Shown here: piece after piece, positions 9,698-17,228 of the stretch | Layout: every line of letters begins with the position of its first letter | Position numbering within the stretch: the first letter of the stretch is position 1 | DNA from: Chloroflexota bacterium | Lineage (GTDB): Bacteria; Chloroflexota; Anaerolineae; Promineifilales; Promineifilaceae | DNA: 48,934 bases | Direction of reading: 5' to 3' | Assembly (NCBI GenBank): GCA_003696605.1 | Contig: RFGV01000040.1 | Span: 1 to 48,934 of the forward strand | Translations under genes and position numbers: made by a program | The notes under the pieces: model-generated | Told to the model about the DNA's origin: nothing | What the model saw: the letters and a program-made list of their open reading frames with translations, nothing else | Database searches by the model: none

Positions 9698-9937
9698 ATG
9701 GATTATGGGATGATCAGCAAGATTGAAAAAGCCAAAATTTATGCTGAAGAGCGCGATCGCATCCAATTCGAATCTTTGCGGGTTCGAATTCAGGGTGATA
9801 ACACAGAAGCCCCACATCTTGTTAGCTATGACAATGGTAGTTGGAATTGTGATTGTTCTTTCTTTGCTTCACGTGGGGTTTGCAGCCATACAATGGCCAT
9901 GGAGCGTATTTTGGCTAATATGGTTGAGATTGGCTGA
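9698..9937 (+). CDS. Small SWIM zinc-finger protein
   Basis: A 79-residue protein. The ATG at 9698 is chosen because GAGGAGA stands just upstream; a longer reading from 9623 would run through the terminator tail and has no ribosome site. The C-terminal half carries CDC-x9-CSH, the CxCx(n)CxH zinc-binding signature of SWIM domains, which bind DNA or proteins. The N-terminal half is a charged helix rich in Lys, Glu and Arg. The protein is a bare SWIM module without the partner domains seen in larger family members such as Swi2/Snf2 or transposase relatives. Its role is unknown. It is followed by its own terminator, and expression may be controlled by the upstream hairpin. Confidence 0.75.
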   Translation: MDYGMISKIEKAKIYAEERDRIQFESLRVRIQGDNTEAPHLVSYDNGSWNCDCSFFASRGVCSHTMAMERILANMVEIG

Positions 9938-9958
9938 TTTCCTCTTGATATGAATTTG

Positions 9959-9989
9959 AAAAGCCTCTGGTTTGTCCAGGGGCTTTTTT
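9959..9989 (+). terminator. Intrinsic terminator after the SWIM gene
   Basis: AGCCTCTGG (9962-9970) pairs with CCAGGGGCT (9976-9984), with one G-U pair and a 5-base loop, followed by a run of T. It ends the SWIM transcript just before the next promoter. Confidence 0.85.
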
Positions 9990-10021
9990 GTTTGGGTGTG
10001 TGGGGAGCTGTTGGTGGTTTC

Positions 10022-10030
10022 TGTTATAAT
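10022..10030 (+). promoter_or_regulatory. Extended -10 promoter for the cupin operon
   Basis: TGTTATAAT matches the extended -10 consensus TGnTATAAT. No good -35 is present at 16-18 bp. It lies between the terminator at 9959-9989 and the cupin start at 10091, the position expected for the promoter of the four-gene run 10091-12847. Confidence 0.6.
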
Positions 10031-10090
10031 CGGCTGGGATGGGGAGGAGATATTATCCAATTGTTTGTGTTAGGTGAAGGTGAGGCAGCT

Positions 10091-10411
10091 ATGGAGTTGG
10101 TTAAAAAACTGGATGATTTTGTAGGAGTGCGAGAAGGGAAGTTTTATAAGGAGACGCTTTTTCGGAGTGAGCGATTGTTATTGGGGGTTAATTGTCTGGA
10201 GCCTGGGCAGGTGCAACTAGCTCATACGCATGATGGTCAGGATAAGTTTTATTTTGTGGTATCGGGCAACGGCCGTTTCCAGCTTGGTGATGAGTTTGTA
10301 ACGGCCGTTTCCGGTCAAGTCGTTTGGGCACCGGCTGGACTGGTACACGGGGTAGAAAACGTGGGAAACGGCCGTCTTACCCTCCTCATCGGTATTGCCC
10401 CAGCCCCATAA
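10091..10411 (+). CDS. Small single-domain cupin protein
   Basis: A 106-residue protein made almost entirely of one cupin_2 barrel. The first motif has HTHDGQDKFYFVVSG, where the two His and the following acidic/polar positions usually bind a divalent metal. The second motif is WAPAGLVHGVENVG, carrying the third His. The ATG at 10091 follows GGTGAGG and starts at the natural edge of the domain; a longer reading from 9950 would overlap the terminator of the previous gene. Such cupins may be sugar isomerases, dioxygenases or small-molecule binders, and substrate cannot be inferred here. Three ACGGCCGT copies lie within 110 bases, and composition flips from G/T-rich to C-rich after the last one. 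Confidence 0.8.
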   Translation: MELVKKLDDFVGVREGKFYKETLFRSERLLLGVNCLEPGQVQLAHTHDGQDKFYFVVSGNGRFQLGDEFVTAVSGQVVWAPAGLVHGVENVGNGRLTLLIGIAPAP

Positions 10412-10426
10412 AACGAGGTAAGCACG

Positions 10427-11047
10427 ATGACATTCGCCGGCATTCAATTTGATCCAAAATTAACCTTTCTTATCATCTTTAGCACCATTATTCCCATGCT
10501 AGACTACTACCAGCACCGCCTTACCAGCCTGAAAGCACATGACCGTTTCATCTTCTACTTCATTCTGCCTATGCTCATTATCCTGATACTTTTCCGAGAG
10601 TCGCCAACGAATTACGGCTTTCAAATTGGCAATTGGCGTACTGGTCTCAAATGGGTCATCCCTGTTTGTATGATCATGGCCGTCATCCTCCTCTTTCTTG
10701 CCCGAACACCAGCCATGCAATCCTATTACGCTGCCCGTACGCCACAGCAGCTATGGCGACTGCTTTACCTGAATGGCATCGAACTGTTTGCCTGGGAGTT
10801 TGTCTGGCGGGGGTTCATGCTATTTGGGCTGGCTCGTGCCTTAGGACCAGGTCCAGCCATTTTCTTACAAGCTGTTCCCTTTGCCTTTATGCACTTGGGT
10901 AAGCCAGAAATAGAAACTTTGAGTACAATTTTCGGTGGAGCAGGCTTTGCTATTGTTGCCTGGCAATCACAATCCTTTTTGTACCCCTGGCTAATTCACT
11001 GGTTTATTGCCTCTTTTACCATGTTGGTAGCCACAGGAAGAATTTAA
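10427..11047 (+). CDS. CPBP-family intramembrane protease-like protein
   Basis: A 206-residue protein with about six hydrophobic segments, the size and fold of CPBP (CAAX protease and bacteriocin-processing, Abi) proteins. Motif 1 reads AWEFVWRGF, where classical members have EExxxR, so the first Glu is replaced by Trp while the second Glu and the Arg remain. Motif 2 is FAFMH (FxxxH) and motif 3 is HWFIAS (normally HxxxN/D/S). It sits 15 bases after the cupin, with AGGTAA before the ATG. Its stop abuts the ATG of the methyltransferase gene. Family assignment is good; proteolytic activity is uncertain given the motif 1 change, though WE variants may be an established subgroup. Confidence 0.75.
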   Translation: MTFAGIQFDPKLTFLIIFSTIIPMLDYYQHRLTSLKAHDRFIFYFILPMLIILILFRESPTNYGFQIGNWRTGLKWVIPVCMIMAVILLFLARTPAMQSYYAARTPQQLWRLLYLNGIELFAWEFVWRGFMLFGLARALGPGPAIFLQAVPFAFMHLGKPEIETLSTIFGGAGFAIVAWQSQSFLYPWLIHWFIASFTMLVATGRI

Positions 11048-12274
11048 ATGGACGAACTGGTCATTAAGCTAACAAAAATGGCACATGGGGGAACAGCGAT
11101 GGGACGGGACAAAAACGGCCGTTCCATTTTCGTCCCCTTTGCCCTACCTGGTGAGCGCGTACGAGTGCGCCTGCTGGACGAAAAAAGCAACTACAGCCGC
11201 GCCGAACTCATCGAAATCCTGACACCCTCTTCCAAACGCATTGAACCCCGATGCCCACATTTTGGCATTTGTGGCGGCTGCCACTTTCAACACATGGATT
11301 ATGAAACCCAACTGGCGACCAAACGTACCATCACCCATGACCAGCTACAACGTATTGGCGGCTTTCGTCGCACCAGCGTGCAGCCCACTCTACCCAATCC
11401 ACAGCCCTGGGCATACCGCATGGACGTAACACTCAGCCCTGTTGGCGATGGCAAACTAGGCTTTTGGTCTCCCACACGCCGCCAGGTAATTCCGATCGAT
11501 ATTTGTCACATCATCCATCCACGCCTGTTAGAACTGTGGCAAGATATTGACCTGGATTTGCCTGAATTACGAAAATTAACTTTACGGATTGGTTCTGATG
11601 AAGAACTGCTCATTGCATTGGAAGTAGAAGGCGTAGAACCACCATCCCTTGAAGCTGATTTTCCTGTATCTGTTGCCATTGTTTTACCAGATGGCACGGC
11701 CGCTTCTCTTGTTGGTGACACGTATATTGTGCGCACTGTGAAAGATCGGGATTTTCGCGTGTCGCCGGGTTGTTATTTTCAGCCATCCGTTGCTGGTGTG
11801 GATGTGCTGGTAGATACTGTGCTGGAATTGACTGCGCTTTCTGGACGAGAACGGGTTTTGGAGCTTTATACAGGCGTAGGGATGTTAACAGCCTTTTTAG
11901 CCGAACAGGCGGCAGAAGTAACCGGCATTGAGGTAAATTCAGATGCTGTGCAAGATTTGGCAACGAACCTGGAAGAAACGGATAACGTGGCTTTGTACGA
12001 AGGGCTAGTGGAGGATGTGCTGCCGTTGTTAACGTTACAACCAGATGTGGCTGTGGTCAATCCACCGGCTGGGGGGATGAGTGAGGAAGCGTTACGGGCA
12101 TTGGTGGCTTGCCGACCGGTACGGCTGGTGTATGTGAGTGCTGATGTGGCTACGTTGGCGCGCGACGGCCGTTTTCTTTCCCAGGCTGGCTATCGCCCAA
12201 CCCATATTCAACCCATTGATCTCGCCCCACAAACCTATCAGATTGACGTTGTCAGCTTGTGGGAGACGGGGTGA
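11048..12274 (+). CDS. RumA/TrmA-like RNA m5U methyltransferase homologue lacking the catalytic Cys
   Basis: A 408-residue protein with the full RumA/RlmD layout: N-terminal TRAM-like beta barrel (about 1-60); iron-sulfur cysteines Cys69, Cys75, Cys78 and a likely fourth at Cys153; then a Rossmann methyltransferase domain with LELYTGVGMLTAFLA (SAM site). In active m5U enzymes the nucleophile lies in YVSCNPAT; here the segment reads YVSADVATLARD, with Ala365 in the Cys position. The DPPRxG motif is NPPAGG, and the C-terminal general-base region is APQTYQIDVVSL instead of a PxTxHxE pattern. Sequence therefore predicts SAM and Fe-S binding but not classical uracil methylation. It begins immediately after the CPBP stop. 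It could be a divergent enzyme or an RNA-binding paralogue. Confidence 0.8.
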   Translation: MDELVIKLTKMAHGGTAMGRDKNGRSIFVPFALPGERVRVRLLDEKSNYSRAELIEILTPSSKRIEPRCPHFGICGGCHFQHMDYETQLATKRTITHDQLQRIGGFRRTSVQPTLPNPQPWAYRMDVTLSPVGDGKLGFWSPTRRQVIPIDICHIIHPRLLELWQDIDLDLPELRKLTLRIGSDEELLIALEVEGVEPPSLEADFPVSVAIVLPDGTAASLVGDTYIVRTVKDRDFRVSPGCYFQPSVAGVDVLVDTVLELTALSGRERVLELYTGVGMLTAFLAEQAAEVTGIEVNSDAVQDLATNLEETDNVALYEGLVEDVLPLLTLQPDVAVVNPPAGGMSEEALRALVACRPVRLVYVSADVATLARDGRFLSQAGYRPTHIQPIDLAPQTYQIDVVSLWETG

Positions 12275-12289
12275 TTTTGTTCAGGCAGT

Positions 12290-12847
12290 ATGACAACCCA
12301 CACGGACAATTGGCAGGAAGCGGCCGTTCTCATTCCCCTTTATCATAACAAGGACGGCAAACTTACCTTGTTGCTGGCACGACGGACTGAAGGGGGAATG
12401 CATGGGGGGCAGATTGCTTTTCCGGGCGGCAAGCGGGAACCGGGTGATACTTCTCTGGCAGAAACTGCATTGCGAGAAACGGCCGAAGAAATTGGTCTCT
12501 CTCCGGCCAATGTACACATCGTCACCCAGTTACCCGTTCAAGAAACCCGAACAACCCGTTTTCGTGTGCACCCATTCCTGGGCTATATTTCTGTCCTGCC
12601 AGCCAACCTGTCCCGTTCCGAACGAGAAATTGCTGAAATTTTGCACGTGCAGGTATCAACACTGACTCGACCAGAAGCGGAGGGGGTTGTATGGATGGAT
12701 TTTGCCACATGGGATGAACCCCGCCAGGTTCCCTGTTATTTTGCCGGAGAATATCCGGTTTGGGGGCTCACTTACCGGATTCTGCGCCAGTTTTTGCCTC
12801 GCCTCCTGGCAGGAGAATGGCCTGAGTTGACAGAACGACGTGGATAA
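12290..12847 (+). CDS. Nudix hydrolase, CoA pyrophosphatase (NudL)-like
   Basis: A 185-residue protein with a canonical Nudix box at about residues 43-67: GGKREPGD, then a spacer, then RETAEEIGL. The region before it (LLARRTEGGMHGGQIAFPGG) matches the GGQIAFPGG pattern of the NudL/YeaB group, which cleaves coenzyme A and related diphosphates. The end of the domain has VWGLTYRIL, also common in that group. It follows the RumA-like gene by 15 bases on the same strand and closes the run that begins with the cupin. The ribosome site before the ATG is weak, so translation may depend on coupling. Substrate choice is inferred from family only. Confidence 0.85.
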   Translation: MTTHTDNWQEAAVLIPLYHNKDGKLTLLLARRTEGGMHGGQIAFPGGKREPGDTSLAETALRETAEEIGLSPANVHIVTQLPVQETRTTRFRVHPFLGYISVLPANLSRSEREIAEILHVQVSTLTRPEAEGVVWMDFATWDEPRQVPCYFAGEYPVWGLTYRILRQFLPRLLAGEWPELTERRG

Positions 12848-12858
12848 TGGGCTTTTTG

Positions 12859-12908
12859 AGAGCGATGAATGGCAGATGCGGGGAGGGGTGATTGTCATTT
12901 ATCGTTCT
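12859..12908. other. 16-bp hairpin between convergent genes
   Basis: The arm at 12859-12874 pairs with 12893-12908 over 16 positions when three G-U pairs are allowed. The wobble pairs favour the + strand RNA. It lies in the gap between the Nudix stop (+) and the glycosyltransferase stop (-), where a terminator is expected, but no T-run follows. Confidence 0.4.
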
Positions 12909-12914
12909 GCCTGA

Positions 12915-14459
12915 TCAGTTTTCATTGGCAATGAATTGGAAGATGTAGAGATCGTTGTATTGACGAACGGCCGTTTCGGTGTAGTGGGCGCGTAACCAGG
13001 CCAGGTGCGGGTGTGGTTTGCCTTGTTCTGCAAACTCTTCTATTGCCTGCTGAAATATGACAAACCAAACACGGGAATGGCTGTCAACGGCCGTTTCCAC
13101 ATTCTCTATTGCCTTTGCCTTAATGCCCAAAGCCCTTTGCGTGGCCTCAGCCAATGTATCGGAACCAGAACCTGGCGGATCGACAATAAACACCTGGGGC
13201 AAGTCAGGAGCATAATACTGGGCAGGCAAAAAGGTGAGTTTGTTACTATGCATCACCAGATCACCTGTGGCCAATTCTGCCTGCAAATCGGCCGTTGCCT
13301 GGGCAAAAGGTGGTCGGGGAAATGCCTGGTAAGTGTAATGGTTAAACAGGGAGAGCAAAGCCACAACGGCCGTTCCGCCCCACAGCAACCAACGTATCCC
13401 TCGTGGCATTTTCGCCGCTGCCAAAACAACTGCCAACAAAGCATAATAGGCTAATGCCGATGGCAACAATGCGCGCACAACATACACCGGCACAAACCGG
13501 GAAACCAAAAATGTCAACCCCACCGGCACGATTGCCAGACAAACCAACAAAGAAACTGCATCGGGAATTGTTTCCTGCCGTGCTGATTGTCGGCGTGCTT
13601 GCCAGGCAGCCAGCAAGAGAAACGCCAACAGCAAAAAGCTAAGGAAAAGGGCGAATGGAACGAGCCATACTGGCAAAGCCTGATTGTCGTATCCAAAGTG
13701 GAAAATCAGAATTGTCTGAAGCAAACTGGTCAGATCGGGGCGGGTTATCCAATAAGCTTGCCGGATATGGCCTAGTTGGGTGAATAAAACAGTAAGCCAG
13801 GGGGCAAATAATAAAAGCATGAATATGTGCGCTGCCAGCCATTTGCGCCAGTACATACGGCCGTTTCCCTTTAACCATTGCCAGCCAGTCCAAATAACCA
13901 GGGAGATAATAATCATACTCCCCAAATTGTGGGCATACAGTGTTAATGCACCACTCACACTGACAAGTAACCAGTCCCGCCAGCGACCACTTGCCCAGGC
14001 ACGGGTAAAAAGCCAGGCAGTAGCAACGGCCGTTGTCGCCAACAAGGCATACATACGGGTTTCCTGGCTGTAGTAAACATGAAAAGGAGACAATGCCACC
14101 AAAACGGCCGTCATCCGCCCCGTCTCTTCAGCAAACAACCAACTCAACCAGCGCCATATCAACACCACTGTCAATACGCCCAAAAACACCGAAAACGAGC
14201 GTGCTCCTATGGGAGTATCCCCCAACAGACGCATCCAGCCATTAAGCAAGCCATAATAAAACAGGGAATGCACATCTGCGGCTGCCCCATTTTCAATCGA
14301 GACAGCTCCCTGGGTGATAACCGCTGGCAAATTTCGGGCGTAAAGGATGGAAAACGCTTCATCATACCACAAGGAACGGCCGTTTAACCCTGGCAGACGA
14401 GCCAACAAAGCCAGCAAAACAACCCCTATACCAAATTGGCGAGCAGACAACTTCATCAT
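12915..14459 (-). CDS. Polytopic membrane glycosyltransferase, GT39/PMT-like
   Basis: A 514-residue protein when started at the ATG at 14459. This start gives an ATGA overlap with the upstream gene; a longer reading to 14516 would bury 60 bases in that gene. After the first helix comes GRSLWYDEAFS, the WxDE motif of the first outer loop that carries the catalytic acid in GT39/PMT and ArnT proteins. SQETRMYALL follows helix 3-4, another hallmark. About eleven hydrophobic segments end near residue 395 and a soluble tail follows. It is the last gene of the four-gene operon 19267-12915. The donor is presumably a polyprenyl-phosphate sugar; the acceptor is unknown. Confidence 0.85.
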   Translation of the reverse strand: MMKLSARQFGIGVVLLALLARLPGLNGRSLWYDEAFSILYARNLPAVITQGAVSIENGAAADVHSLFYYGLLNGWMRLLGDTPIGARSFSVFLGVLTVVLIWRWLSWLFAEETGRMTAVLVALSPFHVYYSQETRMYALLATTAVATAWLFTRAWASGRWRDWLLVSVSGALTLYAHNLGSMIIISLVIWTGWQWLKGNGRMYWRKWLAAHIFMLLLFAPWLTVLFTQLGHIRQAYWITRPDLTSLLQTILIFHFGYDNQALPVWLVPFALFLSFLLLAFLLLAAWQARRQSARQETIPDAVSLLVCLAIVPVGLTFLVSRFVPVYVVRALLPSALAYYALLAVVLAAAKMPRGIRWLLWGGTAVVALLSLFNHYTYQAFPRPPFAQATADLQAELATGDLVMHSNKLTFLPAQYYAPDLPQVFIVDPPGSGSDTLAEATQRALGIKAKAIENVETAVDSHSRVWFVIFQQAIEEFAEQGKPHPHLAWLRAHYTETAVRQYNDLYIFQFIANEN

Positions 14460-15673
14460 GTGCCAGATTGTAACAAACGCATGCGGGAAACAGCCAACTT
14501 TCGCCACACCATCCAACCTAACAAGAAAAACGGCAATGGCAAAGAAACAATCGGCTGCTCAAAATCCCCCTGCACGGTTACTAAAAATAACCACCAAACC
14601 AACACACCACTTACCACATAAAAAACGACAATCACCCCCTCCCCAAAACGACGCGCCCACCTTTGCAAAAGCCAGAATAACGGGACATACATTTCTACAT
14701 AATTAGTGGTAGCCGTCCGCAAAACCACCAGATTGGTCACAACAAGCGTCAGGCCAATAGTAAACAAAAAGGCTTCTGATGTGGCTGACTGGCGCGGCAG
14801 TTGCCGCCACTCTACCAGCAGCCAACCCAATAACACCAACGACAACACTATCTCCACCGGCTTGCCTAACCAGGGAAAATAATAACTGGTTATCACCCAC
14901 AATGGCGAACCAATGGCCGTGTAGCCAGGGTAAGCGGTAATTTGGGTAATAAAACTGGTGAGCCAACTGGGTAAAAACAGAAAGGATAACAGAACCAATC
15001 CCCCCAAAACGGCCGTAAAACTCCCCACAAACCGCCACCGCCGTTGCCCCACTCCCCAAAGCAACAACGCTGGAATTAACAAAAAGCTCATCTGAGGTTT
15101 TACCGTTGTCAATGCCAGCAATACACCAGCGCCAAAATCCCGTCCTTGTCGCAAAGCCAGCAAACAGCCTGCTATCCACAAAAACACAAGCCCTGCAAAC
15201 TGCCCCAGCAACACTGTGCGCGCACTGTGATAAAATAAAATTCCCCACAAAAACGTAATCGCCAACAGCCAGGGTTTCATTCGCCATTCAATCAATTGCA
15301 ACGTTAAAAACAAGCCCCCAGCTAATCCAAAAATCAAAGCCGCCATCCAGATAGCCTGTACCCAATCATAGGGCAACCATACGAACGGAATAAGCAAAAA
15401 TATTGTGTAAAACGGATACACAAAGAGAAACTGGTCTTCGTCTGGGCGGGAAGGCCGTCCCTGAATACCGTATTGGATTGCTTCTGTGGCGGTATCTGAA
15501 TAAGGGTCAATACCTTCTGTAATGAACAATTGTGCCCCTTTCCAGCGCGGGAAAAAGTCGTTTGCCCCCAAAAAGCGGCTGGTAAAGACTGAATGCAAAA
15601 GGATTACAGTGCTCACAAATGCAATTCCCAAGATGAGAAACATGCCAAATCGTTGCCTGATTTTATGGTTCAT
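14456..15673 (-). CDS. Polytopic glycosyltransferase, GT87 (DUF2029)-like
   Basis: A 405-residue membrane protein with about ten helices. After the first helix it has NDFFPRWKGAQLF and then GIDPYS, matching the DFxxxWxxA and G-x-x-x-Y pattern of family GT87 (DUF2029), polyprenyl-phosphate mannosyltransferases best known from actinobacterial lipoglycan synthesis. The mid-protein VKPQMSF fits the conserved KPQ element of the family. It overlaps the upstream gene by 11 bases and the downstream gene by four, so it is the third cistron of a coupled operon with three GT39-like enzymes. Together they probably build an envelope glycan or glycolipid. The sugar is not predictable. Confidence 0.8.
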   Translation of the reverse strand: MNHKIRQRFGMFLILGIAFVSTVILLHSVFTSRFLGANDFFPRWKGAQLFITEGIDPYSDTATEAIQYGIQGRPSRPDEDQFLFVYPFYTIFLLIPFVWLPYDWVQAIWMAALIFGLAGGLFLTLQLIEWRMKPWLLAITFLWGILFYHSARTVLLGQFAGLVFLWIAGCLLALRQGRDFGAGVLLALTTVKPQMSFLLIPALLLWGVGQRRWRFVGSFTAVLGGLVLLSFLFLPSWLTSFITQITAYPGYTAIGSPLWVITSYYFPWLGKPVEIVLSLVLLGWLLVEWRQLPRQSATSEAFLFTIGLTLVVTNLVVLRTATTNYVEMYVPLFWLLQRWARRFGEGVIVVFYVVSGVLVWWLFLVTVQGDFEQPIVSLPLPFFLLGWMVWRKLAVSRMRLLQSGT

Positions 15674-17228
15674 GCTCTGCCTCTGCCTGGTATTGTGTCA
15701 GATGAATGCCGGTAAATGTTTTTTCTGTAATAATGGTGTAGCGTGTGTCGAGCCATTGTTTGTACACATCTTTTTGGGCGATGTTGGCAATGGTTTGGTT
15801 GCGTGCCTGGGGAAATCCGTGTGGGTTGGTGTTGTCTTGTGAGCGCACCAGCCAGAACTGGTTGGTCGTACGGGTGAGTTGGTGCATCAGGTGGGGCATT
15901 TCGTTTTGCATGAAGGCGTCTCGTTTGTCTGCTTCCAGTAGAATTGGCAGTATTTCAGTTTGGGTTTGAAGACGGCCGTTTCCATATACCTTTAGAGGCA
16001 ACACCTGACCAGCATCTAGCAAGATCATATCTTCAGGTTCGGCCGTTTCTGAAAGCCACCCCATTGCCGTCCGCCAATCCTCTCGCATATATGCCTCATG
16101 TGTGTACATATTGGCCAATGCCAACGAGGCTGGCAGCAGCATACTCGCCATACCCGCCCAAACCAACAGCGGCCATTTGTGAGCCAACAGTTCCCAGCCC
16201 CATGCTACTAGCAACAATAATGCCGGCAAACTGACAATGAGATATCGATCCATATAAATGGATCGTTTTTGTGGCAGGGGCAGATCGAGCGAAATGAGCC
16301 AGGTGAGCATCAGGGGGGCAATAAGCCAAACCAGCAAAAAATGTGTCACCAGCGTATTATCGGAAAGAACGGTCAGGTTACGGCCGTTTCCTCCATAACG
16401 CCACACAACCATCCCCACACCCAGCATCCCTGCCACCAATGCCACATAAGGCCACCCCTGCGCCGGGTCAATCGTTGGACCAGCCGTAAAAGCCAGCAAT
16501 GTGAACAACGGCTCATACCAATGTGCTGGCGCAATCCAGCTAATAGACGCCTCCCGATACCCGCCTATACGCAACGTAAGCGCCACCCACCCGGCAAACA
16601 ACACTCCCGGCACAATTACGGCCAACAACCAGCGCCGAAATGCATCAGGAAAACGCCGATAATACACAGACAAAAAGATATAATGTGCCAGCAAAACAAA
16701 CAGGGAGAAATAATGTATATAGACGCAAACGGCCATCGCCAGCGAATACCCTGCCCAAGCCCGCCAATTAGCAGAACGCAATGCTTGCCAAAAAAGAAGA
16801 TTGACCAGCAATGGCGCCAACGCCAGCAGGGAATACATCCGTGTTTCCTGAGAAAACCAAATATGGAATGGAGAAACCGCCAGTAAACCGGCCGTTAATA
16901 ACGCCACGTTTCGGCCGATCAGGCGTTGCCCCAGCCTGTACACTAACGGCACAGCCAAAAAACCGGCAAGCACCGAAAAATACCGCAAGCCAAATGTATT
17001 GAGCCCCAACCATGAAACCCAGCCCCGCAATGCGACAAAATAAAGGGGCATGTGTACTCGGTCGGCCAGTAACGCACTGAACATTTCTGATGGTGGCATT
17101 TGCAGCAATGCTACCGTCCACATTTCATCCCACCAAAGGCTTTGGCCTGTAAGGTGGTAGATGCGCAAGGCAAAACTAATCCATAAAATAATCAGTAAAA
17201 TTCGATAATGTCTTTTCTGTCTGTTCAT
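15663..17228 (-). CDS. Polytopic membrane glycosyltransferase, GT39/PMT-like
   Basis: A 521-residue protein very similar in plan to the one at 12915-14459. GQSLWWDEMWTV supplies the loop-1 WxDE motif, HMPLYFVAL the second short motif, and SPFHIWFSQETRMYSLL the conserved segment before helix 4. About eleven helices run to residue ~400, with a soluble C-terminal domain of about 115 residues. The ATG overlaps the stop of the preceding gene (ATGA) and its own end overlaps the GT87-like gene. The two WxDE genes of this operon are probably ancient paralogues, given the shared YSQETRMY-like segment. Confidence 0.85.
   Translation of the reverse strand: MNRQKRHYRILLIILWISFALRIYHLTGQSLWWDEMWTVALLQMPPSEMFSALLADRVHMPLYFVALRGWVSWLGLNTFGLRYFSVLAGFLAVPLVYRLGQRLIGRNVALLTAGLLAVSPFHIWFSQETRMYSLLALAPLLVNLLFWQALRSANWRAWAGYSLAMAVCVYIHYFSLFVLLAHYIFLSVYYRRFPDAFRRWLLAVIVPGVLFAGWVALTLRIGGYREASISWIAPAHWYEPLFTLLAFTAGPTIDPAQGWPYVALVAGMLGVGMVVWRYGGNGRNLTVLSDNTLVTHFLLVWLIAPLMLTWLISLDLPLPQKRSIYMDRYLIVSLPALLLLVAWGWELLAHKWPLLVWAGMASMLLPASLALANMYTHEAYMREDWRTAMGWLSETAEPEDMILLDAGQVLPLKVYGNGRLQTQTEILPILLEADKRDAFMQNEMPHLMHQLTRTTNQFWLVRSQDNTNPHGFPQARNQTIANIAQKDVYKQWLDTRYTIITEKTFTGIHLTQYQAEAEHEP

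Noticed and set aside
9752-9759. GCGATCGC, the cyanobacterial HIP1 octamer
   Set aside because: I noticed only this copy; HIP1 is not the iterated element here and there is no reason to infer a cyanobacterium.
10039-10077. Short ATG frame just after the extended -10 at 10022-10030, resembling the leaderless ORF at 9554
   Set aside because: It is two bases off the expected start, is not followed by a terminator, and has no supporting feature; probably chance.
14460-14516. N-terminal extension of the glycosyltransferase gene to 14516
   Set aside because: It would overlap the upstream gene by 61 bases; the ATG at 14459 gives the usual ATGA overlap and begins at the first helix.
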